A DNA stretch of 64,000 nt from Luscinia megarhynchos (GCA_034336665.1 CM067568.1:16153983-16217982); one strand, 5' to 3'; positions 24,901 through 39,900 are shown, counted from the stretch's first letter. Program-made: numbers and translations. Notes: generated by a model not told the origin, from the sequence alone.

Positions 24901-27900
24901 GTTGTTCTGGAGGTGCTGGCAGTGCTGGTGGCTGGCGTGGGCACTGTTGTTGTGGGTGGGATGATGGTGGTTGTGCCTTCAGTCTGAGGAGGAGAGGTGC
25001 TGGTGGTGGTAGCAGCAATGATGGTTGTGCCTTCTCTGACTCGGGCTGTGGTGGTGGGGACAGCTGTGGTACCAGTGGTGGTTTCTATTTTGATTGCTGG
25101 GGTGGAGGCAGTAAATGGTGATGTTGTTTGAATAGCAACAGTGGATAATTCTGTTGGAAGAGTTTCTTCTGTAGATGTAGTGGTGCTTTCCATGGTGGTT
25201 GTGGAGGTGCTAGCAATGGTGGTAGCTTGGGTTGGCACTTTTGTTTTGGGTGTAGTGACAGTTGTGCCTTGCGTTGGCAGGGCAGTAGTACTGGAGATTA
25301 TTGTGCCAGGAGTGGTTTCTGGTGTTGATTCTGAGAGAGTGGTTGTCGGTGTTGTAGTTTGTACTTCTGAACATGGTATGTATGTGCAGCATGATATTCT
25401 GATTTCATAATTATAGCACTGCTTCGATTCTTGCTCCTGGTTATTGCATATTAATCCTCTGGTTTGAGTACACTCAATTGTTTGGTTAAGGTTGGTAATT
25501 TCAGTATCTGGGTGTTCTTTGGCTCTGCATTGAACTTCGCTTGGGTTTGTACAGACACTGTATCCTTTATCCTTAAGATTTTGAAATGTTTCATAATCTC
25601 CACTGTCCTCTTTGTTTTCAGGCTGGGTGGAATCAAACCATTCTGACCACACACAGACATTTTTCACACATACAGTTGTCACTGGCATTGCAGTTGTCGT
25701 TTCTGTAATTCAAAGGAGAAAGCATAAGTCTTGTCTGTTCTTATTGAAGAGAGTTCCAGGAAAAATTATTCATCTTCCATACCTTTTTTGTTGTAAATAT
25801 ATTTTTTTATATTATGTAGTATTTTAGTTTTAATGAACATGCGTTCGCAGTCTCAAATTTAATTTCTAAAGTAGGTTTTGACCTTTTGCCCTTATTATTA
25901 TTGTAGAGATACTTTCTTCGATAGCTCTTAAAGATTTGTAGCTAAACATAAGTATTCTGATATCCTTTGACAGTATGTCAGATAATAAATCTCAGTACGT
26001 TAGAAAATATGCTAGATAATAAATCTCACAATTGCTATGGTATATGTAGAGGAAGTTTAATTCTCCTTTATATTTCTCTGTATTTATTTATACTTAACTG
26101 CATAACCATGCAGATTTTAAAATATTTTTACCAGTTAATGACTTTTCTACTTAGTTCAATATTACCACATGTAATGTATTTATAAATATAAAATATAAAC
26201 TTAACATATATGTATTTTGTATGTAGTACATTATAATATAGAATACACATATACTATATATGAAATATATAATCTAATAGGTATTTTCTAGGTATTTTAA
26301 TAAAACTTCATATTTCTGGCATTAGGAAGATAACTATGTGGAATAGATATGACTTTCTCAATATGAATGCTACTTAATAGAAGACTTAAATTTGAATATT
26401 TAGTTCTTACTGTAGTATAAGTTTGTGGATATATTTCTCACAATTACTCAGAATTTGGTCACTGTAATTAATTAACTGCAGGAATAATACAGCAGTGTAC
26501 TCTAGGAGTAGAACAAAACTGTTGATTTGGGTATTAAACACAATTAGGAAAGGTTCCAAAGAATGGTTATAAATTGTTCAAGCACTCCCTCAAACTAAAT
26601 CTTCAGTTTGTGCTTACATGCTCAGTAATTTAAGACATGGCAGCAACTGTCTTTCATGTTTTCAGAAGCTGGTCTAGGACTGCTGGGTTTTTTTGCAAGG
26701 AAATGAGAAGATTCTCCAGGGTACAATGATTAATAAAGTCTATTAATTTTTCCCCTGGGAGCACCATGGTGAAACAGAGGAGACTGAGTTTGTAAGAAAT
26801 GCTGTATTCATTTCTACATCCTTAACTATGGTCTGCTTTTTCAACTAAAGCTGCCAGGTGAATAGGTGGCTCCAATACAAGTCAACAGTTTCAAGTGAAA
26901 TTATATACCGTTAACTGAGGAAGAGGTTATTTCAGATAATTTTTGGTCACTTACAGAGATTTTTGAATTATTTTAAAGATTATCCATGCATACCTGCAGT
27001 AGTTGTGGGCTGAGTTGTGGAAAATGTAAATGGGGTTGTTGTGAGAATGCCGCATTTGACGATGTCTCTGCTTATTGTTCCATTGGCATCGCATGTTGCA
27101 CTGATACACCATCCAGTTCCATCTGTGGTGTTGTAGATGAGTTCACCATATTTATAGCTATTCCCTTCATAAATGCAGTTGCAGGCTGTAATTCAGAAGG
27201 AGTTTATTGTCAGTTCAGGCACCTATAAAAAGATAGTATCCAGTATTTCTTGTTCTAAGTAATTTTTCTTAGCTGTCTTACCTTTATCATCGAACTTGCA
27301 CTGTAAACCTTCTGATGTGCACTCACTGAAACAGAAAGCATAAAAACTCATATACTTTGTGATTGTGATGTAATTTTATTAGTCATCTTTCTGACAAATA
27401 CTGGCATCAAAAGGGAAGGCACATTGTGTTTATTCCTAGGGTGTTCTGTTAGTTTTGGCTCCTTTCTGGCCATTGTTTTCCAAAATCTTCCTTTATATTA
27501 AACCCAAACTTATAAATAGAAGTGAAGTTAAATATTTAAGTAGAAGTCTACAGCAAGACTTTCCTTTTTTCCTTCATATCACTTTCCTTGCATTTGCAAT
27601 ATTTATGTACTAAATAGAAGGCTAAAAGGGTGAGTCTAAATGTTCAAATGATGCAAGTATGTAATAAAATCCTTGGAAGCAAGCCACTAATAAATATCTT
27701 TACTCATGGCAAAACATTTTTCCTGCCACAGGAATGTGAAATAGAGATAGCCTAGTCATAAAGGACTTCTTGTTCTTGATGTATCTTTATGCTGAGGATT
27801 TACAATTTAATCAGGAACAAATTCAATAGAACATAAAATCACATAAAATTTTCTTATTGATGTAGTAGGAAAAGTGGCATTAGATCTTAAGGCATTATTT

Positions 27901-30900
27901 TTTCACAGGTATCTTGTACTGATCCTGCACGTAACAGGAACAACTTTCCCCTGGAGTTTTGATCTTTTTTTCCTTGTATATGATGAGGAATGTTAAGTCT
28001 TACCATATATTGCATTCATCCCGTTTATATATCTTTCCATCTTCATCATCATAACAGTCACAGAGACTAACACACTTCATCTGATCCTCATGAAAATATG
28101 GCTTGTCTGGTGGGCAGTTAGGGTAGCAGCCTGAAAGTAGAAAAGGTAAGAATGAAATACAGCCAGCAAAGGTTGCATTTGCAGGTCTTGTTTTTAGTAG
28201 TCATAATGTTTTGCTTTCTGTTTTGCAATAGCTCTAGGAAGTAATGCAGAGTTAGTAGCATCAGCAGAGCCCATTCATAAGAACTTAGTCCTAGAGATTT
28301 TCTTACTCCAGTTTCCATACTCTGCCTCCATTCATGTGGATGTAATGATATTAGAGAAAATTGAATTGTGAAAATGCAGCTGAGGGAGGAAACAGACTTC
28401 ATTAAAGACAATTTAAAATATAATAGTTTGTACCCACTAGGAGGTACCTGCAGCTATTTTTACCTTCTAAGCCTGGCAGGTCATTGAGGCATTTTCCACT
28501 TGGGTTCTTACAGGTCTTCATACAGGAAGCACCACAAGGCTTATAGTGCCATTCACATTCTCCTTGCTGATTGTAGTAATCACAGAACAGTGCTAAGGAG
28601 AAACAGAAAGTTGAACATGTTCAGGAAAAAAAAACCAGAGGGAATAGCTTAAGCATGAAAAATCTACATGTTGAGATGATAATGCACATATGAAGATACT
28701 GTACATTTTAGCTACACTTTCAGAAGTGTTTATGACATAAAACTTACGGCAAATTGTTGGGCTTCTCCAGGCCACACATACACCAACTTCACTACATGCT
28801 TGGGCATAGGCAGCTACTGCTGTACAAAAGCAATCACAGTCTCCTCCAGTGTCGCAGGCACAAGCGTCTGTCACGCATGCTTGGTAATATTTTGCTGGTT
28901 CAACCTGTTATTAAGCAGAAATATAATACTATGCATCCTGCCTTCTAAATGATTTCTTACCTTTGCTAGAGTAGTTTTCTTACAACTGCAGTATCCCAGA
29001 GGAAAGGCCTACATCAGTAATTTATTTTTCTTTTGTTAGATGCTGTAAGATACCTGAGGTGATGCCAAATGATACATACAAATCATGTATTGTCAGATTT
29101 TTGAAACCCAGATTTGTATCCTGGTGTAAAATTAGCTTAATTAAAAAAAAAATAATATTAGGCAACTGCACAGTTACCTGACGACATTTGTTATGTACTT
29201 AGTGCCAGGTAAAGGCTATGCTGATACTTCATTCCTATGTTACTATTTCATTGAGCTTGTCTTCTCTACCTGGTAGATGAGAATTTTTATTCGAGTCAGG
29301 CTGCAAGGAAATACATAGTAATTATGAAATTATTATTCTTTAGTAATTATTTTTCCTTTATAAATGTTTTTTTATTTCTTACAAGTAGGGACTATAAATC
29401 TGTGCCACTGAGGGTGATTCAGACTGGAGTTTTCCTGGCACAATTTGAAGTGAGATGTTAATAAACAAGGCATGCATGTGAAAACCTATGAGAATAGCAC
29501 CTTCAGCAACTCACAGACTTAGTTTCCACACAGTAAATTTCTGCCCTGGTAATACCTGAGAGTGACAGGCAGCAAAGACTTTGCTGTTGATGATGCTACA
29601 CTGCTTCTCTGACCAGGACTTCCGATAAGGGTTGGTAGAACATGGGTCCTTGACACTGAAAGCATCAGGGCACGTAGAGGATACTTTCCAGCTGTTTCCA
29701 AACTCTAGGACATTCTCTACTACAGATTGACTCCTTGTAGTAAAGTCATTGACGCTGTTGCCATCATAATTTCCACAGAGACCACAGACCTGGCCCTGCA
29801 AAAGGAAACAAATAAAAGAATAATGGATGTAAGAAAACTTGAAACAAAATCTGAGACTGAAAGAATACTTGAAATTCAGCTCTTAGAATGGTGGCATTCC
29901 ATTCTATCAGTCCTGAACATCTTCATGCTCTAGAATAGAGGAACAAAATATGACCACAAAAGCTAGAAGGATACTCTTCTTAACTTTTTCTTGTAAATAT
30001 GAACAGTAAAACCATCTTTGTCATTGCAACCCTCTGTCTTTGACGTATATTTTTAACCAGAAAATGAGGACTCACAGCTGATCAGGCTTTTCATTTAAGC
30101 CCTGTTTTATACAATAGCTATACATATTAGAAAAAACAACCTTCTAACTGTTAAGTATTACCAGTTCAGCCACCTAATCTATTAATTGAGTCTTTACCAT
30201 TAAGTCTAATCACAAGTATATAAAGAAATTACATTTTCCTTATGCATCCAGAAACATCCCTCATTCTGAATGTATGGATCTGTACAACAGTGAGAGGCTG
30301 CAATACATGCTTCCTCTATGAAACTAAAGTGCATACTTTTCATATTACTATCATTTTTATAAAATTCCAGTGAGCAAGGCAGGAAAAGAACTTATGGTAC
30401 TGAAAAAAGCTGGTATATCTAGTTCTAAATCACGCTTAGTTTTAATATCCAATTTAAATGTCATTGTGGTATGCAATGAGATAGCAAATTCCGTATTTAC
30501 TATAGGTTTTAGTGCTTATGTATAATAAGCTAAGAGAAGGAGTATGAAAATTGTATTTAATTTTCCTTATCATCTGTATAGTTATATGCTTGACAAATAC
30601 TTGGTGGCATAGGAGAGGCTTTCACTCATAATACACTTCCTTGTTCTTGAAGTGTGTTTATTTGTGTGTCAGTGAGAACTGGAAACAATGAATTATTTTC
30701 AAGATCAAGCCTATTCAGTTGATTTATACACATGCAGTTATGTAATTTTAATAAGTCTGATAACCTTTAACAAGGTTCAGTTTGTCATTTCAACAAAGTC
30801 AAGTCCAAAATAGCGTTTTGCCAACTCAGGTTCTGTCAGGCCAAATAGGCACTGGAAGCTGCCTTCCAAGCTCAGAACAGCAGCAGGATGATGACATATC

Positions 30901-33900
30901 TTTCTGAGGTACCAGAGGAATGGAAAGCACCATGGGATGGCCTGCAGGAAGGCTAGAGACATCACTACTCAGGATTCTGCTAGGGTCTCAACAAGATTCA
31001 CACCCAGTCAAACCTGGACAGTAAATCGCCATTGAACCGCCAGTTCCTCACCTTGAAACCAGGGCTGAGCTTGAGGAAGATGCTGGTTTTCTTGTCCCAC
31101 ATGAGGATCAGTCCACTTTTGGTCTCAATTACCAAGTACATTCCCATGTAGCGGACCGTGTATGGCACCTCATCATTCTGTCCTCTCTTCACGACGCTGA
31201 CACGCTCTTCGCCAAGGATCAGTTCATAGCTCTGAAACAGGAGGAAAAGGGAAGGAGAAACGAGCTCAGTAGCTGCAGCTGTGCTCTCAAACATGTTTTT
31301 TCTGCTTTTAAAAGTACTATTAATAGTTTATATCATGAAAATAAATAATCAACATGCAATAAATCAAAGCAACATAGTTCAAATCTCAGGTTCCTGGAAA
31401 TGTGGTAACAGACATTTTAAATGACATAGGTCAAAAAAGGGTCTTTTTACTGTCATGGAGGAAGTATATTGCATACAATAAAAAAATCTTCTGACACAAT
31501 AGACTAAATTTTTGCCTTTAGACCTTTACTTTTCCCAAGGATGATGTCAGGTAGTGTGGGAAGTGGAAAACAGAAAGGTAGGAAGGTCTACCAACTATTT
31601 CTTGACTGATGTAAACCTAATTTTATAGTTGAATTTATTTTTAAAATATTTTCCAAATTCTTTGAAGCAATAGAAATCTAGGCTTCTCCTAAGCCTTAGC
31701 AGGTACAAAACAAAACTGGTCTATATGCAAAACCTTCTTACCTCTAAGAAAACTTTGATAGATTTTGAGCAAGTTGTCCCAGTGTTCCCACAGGGAATAT
31801 TTTCAGTGACAACCCTGAAGGTCCCATTGACTGTGCCACTTTTCCCACAGTGGTCCTGGGTAGAGAATAACATTCAAAAATATGTTATTTTTACAGATAC
31901 GATCAAGATTACCTCTCATTTGCAACAGCTAACTATCAGTACCTGGACCAGTGTGTATTCACAGTTTCCATTGAAGCTGAATCTTTTGTCATCAAAGGTG
32001 TTATAATGACCATCTCCATAAACAGCACAAGTGCCCAGGCACTGATCTTTGGTACATTCCCACTTCCTATTCTTGCATACACTAGGGAAAAAAAGAAAGA
32101 AGTATTTTAATATAAAACTCTTTTGTGTAGACACATCTGAACAATCAGTATTTGTTTGGCAACCCGTCCCTGCCAAACGCTGTATTGATTCTGGAAATAA
32201 AATAGTCTTTTGCATTTTTCATGTAAAGAATTAAAGAAAAGTGCTGTTCTGCTACCTGAATACCTAAACTGCAAAACAAGATACTTAATGAACCTGATAT
32301 TCCTAAATGTTTCCTCTCATTCTGTGCTTTGGCCATGTGACAGATATCAGAAGGCAACCTTCTCATACTGTGTAATCCAAAACTAAAATACCTAAACTCC
32401 ATCAGCTGATTAAATTTGCAAACCAAATCTTTCCTTGCTCTTGAACTATATAAGGTCTTTAGAAAGGCAAATGATGGAACCAGGAATGCTAATTCTGCAG
32501 ATATACTTACCAGGTGTTACAGTCAAAGTTGATCTTTTCCCCAGGCTGATACATGGCTTCATTGTGAATACATGGACATTTCTCTTCAGGAATACAACCA
32601 CCATTCCCATCTAACACAAGCCCATCTGGGCACACGCAGCCAGATGTACATTGTGAGCTATACTGGAAAAGATAAGAGAAAAACATAATTTTAGAGTGAA
32701 ATGATCACACTAGAAAAAAGAAGATTAAATTCTCATAAAAGGTGCCTTATATGGTCTTATTGCAGCCCAGTTTAAATAGGAGAGAATTATGAAGTAATTA
32801 AAGGATAATGGAACAAAAAAGAAGTTATTAGTCATAGATTTAATAGAATATCAATCGGCTTAAGAAAAATGTTATATGTATGCCAATCCTGATTGTTCTG
32901 CTGGAACCTGTGAAATTTAAAACACATTGGATCTTGCACTTTATAGTGGGTGATTTGTGATTGAATGGACTTTTAAAAGAAAGATAAGTTTGTTTGGTTT
33001 GGTTTTTTTTTTCAGTTTGGCTGAGTTATATTGAAATCTATTTATCTCATGTGGTACTTAGTCATGAAATGGCATGTGGCTACCAGGAACTTAAGTGGAG
33101 TAACATAATTAGATGTGGTATGAGAAAGAATTGGCTAGGAGAAATGATCCTTAGCATTTCCTACAAAGAAATAGCAATACTACTTAGCAATAAGAGGCAG
33201 AGCCCTAGATTTTTCACTATTAGTTACTGTTACCTGCAGTAGCTGAAAAAAGGTAGACAATAATCTTAAGAATTAATTTGGGTATTACTTATTACATTTT
33301 GATCCAAGGGCTCCATTGTTAATGCTTCATAGCATCATTTTAGGGCTTTTTTGCCACAAGAATAATGTATCTGTGTTGTAGATTTGGAGTAGATCTGATG
33401 GATAATTACTTTAGCAGCAAGAGTGCAGACAAAACCTGGAAGCACCATTTCATTGGGCCATGACATACTTACACACTGCATATCCAGAGTCTGGCAGCTT
33501 TTTTGACATTCTGCTCCAGTTGTTCCTGCTGTGTTGTTTTTACAGTCAAAGTAGACCATGGGAGATTCACAGACTAGAGGAAGGAAAGAAGTGGCAGAGG
33601 GTTTATTCCACAGCTGTAGCCGTTTAAACCATCTATAAGTCCTTTGGAAATTCCCTATTTCAGTTACTAGAGATTGTTGTGCTATTCAATGTGCTGATTA
33701 GATTCACTTCGGAGCACTGGATTCCCAAAAAAATCCCCCACAAAGTATTTCAGAAAAAAAGTCTTTATGTAAAAAGAGGTTTTATGATTAATCTAGTTCA
33801 TTCCTGCCTTTTATGATGACTGTAGCACTACGACTAAGTGAGAAATGTTTCTATTAAAAATCCATTCAGAAGAATCAATTCTGTGAACTATGCTGTGCAG

Positions 33901-36900
33901 GACCTGATAAAGAGGAAAAAGTAAGTGGAAGATTATTTTTACCTGGAGTTGGATTTGGTGCTCCAATGCAATTCAGTCTTCCCTGGACACAAGTGCTGTA
34001 AGAGAGGGAAAAACAATCTATTTTTTTCTCTCCTCTCAAACCATAATATGGAAACTGAGAGCTACTTATCCCTTGTCAAGTTTCAGAATTTTCAAAGGAA
34101 TTCCAAAAACCTGTTGTGCAGTCTCAGGAAAGAATTTCTCTCAATACCACTACACGTGCTGCTTTCATATGATATCCATTGTTGCTAAGCAGGAAAGTTC
34201 ATAGGTTGTAATGCATATATGTCACTGTTTGTTACTTACATTCTTGTAAGAGCTCTTCTCACTGGTATTGTTGTAATTTTATACTTGAAAGATTATGGAA
34301 TTAAATAAAAAATGCACTGAAGTACAATTGGTCTATCGATCTAGAAATATTACAGTCATAGAAACCTTTAGGTTGGAAAAGACCCTTAAGATCTTCGAGT
34401 CACACAATTAATCCAGCACTGCCAAGTCCACCACTAAACCATGTCCCTAAGTGCCACATCTTCATGGCTTTTAAATACTTGCAGGGATAGTGACTCAACC
34501 ACTTCCCTGGGCAACCTCTTCCAGTGCTTGACAATCATTTCAGTACAGAAATTTTTCTGAACATCCAGTCAAAACATCCCCCTGGTGCAACTTGAGGCCA
34601 TTTCCTCCCATCCTGTCACTTGGTACCTGGGAGAAGAGGCTGACCCACACCTCACCACAACCTCCTTTTTGCAGTTTTAGAGAGTGTGTCTTCGCTGAGC
34701 CTCCTTTTCTCCATGTTAAACAACTTCAGCTCCCTCAGCTGCTCCTCAAAATACCTGTGCTCCAGACCAGCTCAGCTGCACTTCTCTGAACATACACCAA
34801 ACTACCTTTCTTGCAGTGAGAGGCTCAAAATTGAACACAGGATTGAAGGTGCAGCCTCACCAGGACCAAGTACAGAGGGACAATAATTTCCCTAATATCA
34901 AAGGCTTTACAGAAATCCAAGCAGACAGCATCCACAGCCTTTCCCTCATCCACTAAGCAGGTCACCTTGTCACAGAAGGAGATCAGGAGATCAGCTGCTC
35001 TAGCAGCAGCTGCCTTTCCCAAACCCATTCTGGCTGGGCCTGATCCCCTGTTTGCCCTCTATGTACTCTGTGATCACACTCAAGACAACCTGCTCCATGT
35101 CCTTCCCTGGCACCAAGGTCAGGCTGACAGGCCTAGTTCCCCAGATCCTTCTTCTGGCCCATACTGTAGATGGGCACCTCATTTGCTGACCTGCAGTCAA
35201 CCAGCACCTCCGTGGTTAACCAGACTGCTGACAAATGGTTGAAAGTGCTTCTGTGAACACTTCCACCAGCTCCCTCGGTGCCCTTGGGTGGACCCCATCT
35301 GGCCCCACAGAATTGTGTGCATTTAAATGGTGTAACAGGTCATCACTTTTCATTCTGCTCTCTGCATCCTGCAGCTCAGGGGAATATGTACCATTTGCAA
35401 AAGTTGAAAATAAGGTTAACCTAAAGCTGAAGAAATTGAAGAGAGAACATTCTTTTGAAATTCACGGTGAAACCATCTTACACATACCAGACTTTAATGA
35501 GAAAATACACATTGTTTGAAGGTTTTAAAAAATATTCACTTACCATACACGCCCATTTTCATGGATCACCTCTCCAAATGGTATAGGAGATCCTCTGTAG
35601 TAGCAGGGGCATTCCTTAGCAGGCACACACTTGCCATTCTCATCCATGTAAGTTCCATTTACACAGGTGCAGCCGTCAACTGGGACAAACTTAATGTTGC
35701 AAGTGACATCAGGCTCACTCAGAGAGCGGCAGGTGGGTTGGCAGGAAGAGATGGTATAGCTGTAGCTCAGGGATTTGGGGCATGAGCTGGTGTATTTTGC
35801 TTGAGAGAGGAAAATAAAATAGATTTTTAATTTCAAATGTTAAATTCCCATGTGAAAAAAGAAAAATCGTAGGTAGTAGATAACATGTAAACAATACCGT
35901 GCACCTCTGCTTATGTTGCATCTTTCATGTAAATGTATTTGTGAATAATTTCAGAGTTAGATCTGAAAAGCTACTCTACATGTGGAGTAAATGATGCATG
36001 CAAAGAAGAAAATATTTTTTCAAATGGACGTTCAGAAGGAAATCTCCATTTGGTGCTGTCATGCATTGCCAAGATGTCTAAACTTCTTGACAAATGAGAC
36101 ATCTCCCTGCATGTCATCTGGTATGCTGAAAACATTCATACTGAGTGAGCAGAACACAGTGTGCAGCTTCAAAGACATTTAATCTGCGAGTGTTCTGGTT
36201 GGTATTACCAGTACTGTTATTCTAATGCAACTCATTATCTCAGCAATAACTTGTGATACTTGTAGAGCTGTAGTGAAACTCTAAGTTGCTCAGAAACAGG
36301 TGGAGGCACTTTGATAACAACAGTCCCTTTCCTAATCAAGCCACGTGTTCTGTCTATTCATATTCGCTCTTGCCAGCAATGGATTGATTCTAACGGGACA
36401 GCAGAGAATTACTTCCAGGAGTGCACTTAACAAAATCCCTTCCTCATCACTTACTGATTTGTCTAGAAATGGGTAGAAAATAATCTCTGATCAGCAATTT
36501 TTATTGATGTGTGTTCTTAGGAAATGGGATAGTGGAGAGTACTTACAGCAGACATCAGCCCTCCATCCCTGCAGCTGGATTCCTTTTGCAGCACAAGCTC
36601 TCACATAGGCAGACAAGGCTGCACACAGACAGTCCTCACTGTTTTCACAGTTACATGTGTCAAACATGCAGTTCTAAGAATGGAGAGAAAAATAAGGTCT
36701 CAGCACTCGTAACATTGTCAGTTTTAAAAAAACAGTGAACATTATCTTTCCAGTCTTATTCCTTTATCCTTCTTCAGATATGCTCACTCATAGACAACAG
36801 TAACACTGTTTATTGCTTTCTGGTCTTTGTGTAAGGTTTTTGGCAGGGGAAAATACAGGTAATGAATATTCAGTCAATTACTGCAGCTATAATTAGGAAA

Positions 36901-39900
36901 TAGTGGTCTTAAAGTCTGTTATGCATTTTGCAGCTTCTTGGTCCTCTGAGCCTTATTAGTGGATATGCTGCACAATAGCATCCAAAGCTTTCTTCACAAT
37001 GGGCAGTTCCAGACACATCATTTCACCAGGGTCCATACCTGGGATGACTCCTAGTGAGAAGAGTGATTTGCAGCACGTTGATATTAGAGTGATGGAAATA
37101 AGGTAATGGGCTTTCTGTTCCAAGTGGTGATTAATGAGATGCCGGGCTGATAAGGTGACAATTGACTGGTAGTCAAACAAGCATTTGGCATGCCTTTAAA
37201 TACTCTATCTGCCTTATGTGTAAAACCACCCGGGAGTAAATAGCTGCCTTTTCATCGGCAAACAAGTCAGGAGCTTGAAGCCAAGACTGACAATCGAAAT
37301 AATGTAAAGTTACAATACAAAGAGAAACACATGTTGAAAGAAGGAAGTACTGCAGTACATCAATGGGCATACAGACATTGCATAAGACATGTCTGGAACA
37401 GCTCCTATTCCTATTGTTTCCAAAGGGAAAAGCAGTCTGACAAAGTACCGTGTGGTAAACAGCAGGATTGATTGCATAGTGACAAGCAGCAAAAGGTCCT
37501 GTGCTGTTAGTGAGCAGTCCACACCAATGCTGAGCATATTTTTCTGTGAAAAGAAGAAACAATAAAAAATGCACATTATGTTTTGTACTTCATTAGTCAC
37601 AAACCCATGCTTCCCTGGCCTATGCAGACAGTTCTGACATTCCATTAAATCTCTTCTTCTCCTGTCTTTTTTTTTGTTTTCTTTTCATTCAGCTTGTGGG
37701 CCAAGGTTCCTAAAACCAAAGAAGAGAACTTGCTGAAGGGGATGAATTAAAGTATTCCAAAGATGCTCCTGTAATCCACTTCTCTGGCAACAAGTTGTCA
37801 TCTTGGACATCTACCCTATTTTCAGTGACCTTGCAGTTTGTTTCACTTATGCCTCTGTCACTCTTTTTTTACACTCTTACCTTCAGTGCTTTCATTTTGA
37901 ACATTTGTTTCTGATTTCAGATGTGTGCTTTTACCAAATGTGTAAGTCCATGTTTTTTTACCTTTGCTTTCCAACAGATGTGTTTTCCTTAGAGATGAGT
38001 AAAAAGGAAAAAAATAAACTAGAAGAAATTCTAAGGAGTACTCACCATTATCAATGCTGAGTGCACAAGGATTCTCAAAACTCTGCTGGATATTAGGGCA
38101 TGAAGCCTGAGTTTTCCATGTATTAGCAAATGCTGATGCTGTTCCTTCAATTATTCCACTGATGACCTTGAAGTCATCAGTTTGGATGTTATTGAAATTT
38201 CCACAGAGACCTGTTGAAAAGCAGTGAAAACTTTATACTGCTCTGACTACAAAAAAAAACATTGATCAAGGTGTCCTTCTATTTCATTCACTCACCACAA
38301 GTCTGGTTTTTGAAAGAAGCATCCAGACGCACAAACACTTGCATCATGGGTGTGAATTGCATTTCAACCTGCACGCCAAAGCTTGTGTCCATGATCATGA
38401 AGAATGAGGAAGGTCTGAACATGGTGACATTAGCTACAGGTGAGAAACAAAGGGGTCACTCTCTGAACCAGGCCAAATGCTGAAAACACAATACTGTTCT
38501 TTGTGAGTTTCTATTGCATTCTTTTGCAAATTCAGAACTGAATAAAAGATCTGGAGGTCAGAGATATCACATGGAATCCTTAGTTATTGAAACTGAGAAC
38601 AGAAATAAAATTTCTTTCTGAGCAAGTGTGAGCATAAGGATAGTAACAAACAAAGAGGTAAAGGGATGCCATCTGCCTTCGCTTTTGTGCAGTGAGAAGG
38701 AAGTAAATCTGAGAGTAATCAAATCAGGAGACTGTAAAGTCTGTTTGCTACTGTTTGAACCCTTGCCTGTTCTTGTCCTGCATTTCTCTCTGACACCAAA
38801 CATCCCACTTTACTTCCAAAGCACTTTTGTCATTCACATTTAGAGAAAAACCTACCTGCTGACATGGGCAGCTGGGTGTAGATGGAGTTCACAAACACAC
38901 CACCATCAGGTTTGACCTCGACGATCTGATAAGGGAGAGGAACAAAAGGCAGCTCTGTGAATCATAGAGTGGTTTGGCTTGGGAGGGACTTTCAAGGGTC
39001 ATCCAGTTCCAATCTCCCTGCCATGGGCAGGGACATCTTTCACTAGATTGGATTGCTTAGGGCCCCATCCAGCCTGACCTTGAGCACTCCCAGGGATGGG
39101 GCATCCACAGATTTCTCTGGGCAACCTGTTCCAGTGCCTCACCACCCTGACAGTAAAGAATTTCTTCCCAATATCTGATCTAAACCTGCCCTCTTTCAGT
39201 TTGAAACCATTCCCCCTTGTCATATGACTGTACCCTAGTAAAATGACCCTCTCCAGCTTTCTTGTAGGCCTGTTTCAGGGACTGAAAACCTTCTCTAAAG
39301 TCTCTCCAGAGCTCTCCCTTCCCCAGGCTGAACAACCCCGTCTAGGTGTTTCCTGACAGGAGAGGTGCTCCAGTGTCCTGCTCTGGACCTGTCCCGGCAG
39401 ATCCATTCATATCCAGGGGACCCCAGAGCTGGATGCAGCTCTCCAGGGGGCTTCCCAGAGCAGAGCAGAGCAGAGCAGAGGGGAAGAATCCCCTCCCTCG
39501 CTCTGCTGGCCACACTACTTTGGATGTAGCCAATGCTGGCCTTCTGGGCTGCCAATCATGTGTGAAAAATAACTATAGTACAAAGAGTAATAATGAGGAG
39601 GACTCCAATGACAGTAATTAAACCAATAATCAATAAAAAGGGTAGATCCCTATGATTTCACCTTCCCTTTATTTCTACTTACTACACTTTACTGATTTTC
39701 CCTGCCAGAAAAGAATTACTTTTAAAGGGACTTTCTTGGCTTATTACAGGATTACATCATCTTGTTTTTTTTGAATACATCTTAGTGATTAATTACATCC
39801 CTAACTGTTGTAATCATAATTACTAACCTTGAAACTCATAGTTCTTCCTCATCTAATTGGCAGAGAAAATAGCTTTTTTCTGCTTTGTGGGAGTACAATG

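Larger units (their letters stand above)
20980..25096 (-). repeat. MUC5B: 2,058-bp tandem duplication with a CysD domain
   Basis: Landmarks 22354/24412, 22645/24703, 22939/24997, the CysD starts 22253/24311 and the CysD ends 21945/24003 are all offset by exactly 2,058 bases (686 codons). Below the lost base at 21737 the offset becomes 2,057 (21467/23524). The copies differ at only scattered bases by eye, so the duplication is recent or homogenised. Its exact ends are blurred because it sits in the same repeat array. Confidence 0.9.

Noticed and set aside
20103..25018. Repeated Gln/Pro-rich minus-strand frames of 70-93 codons
   Set aside because: These are the +1 frame of the same PTS repeats. 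The mucin frame is confirmed by CysD domains at three places.
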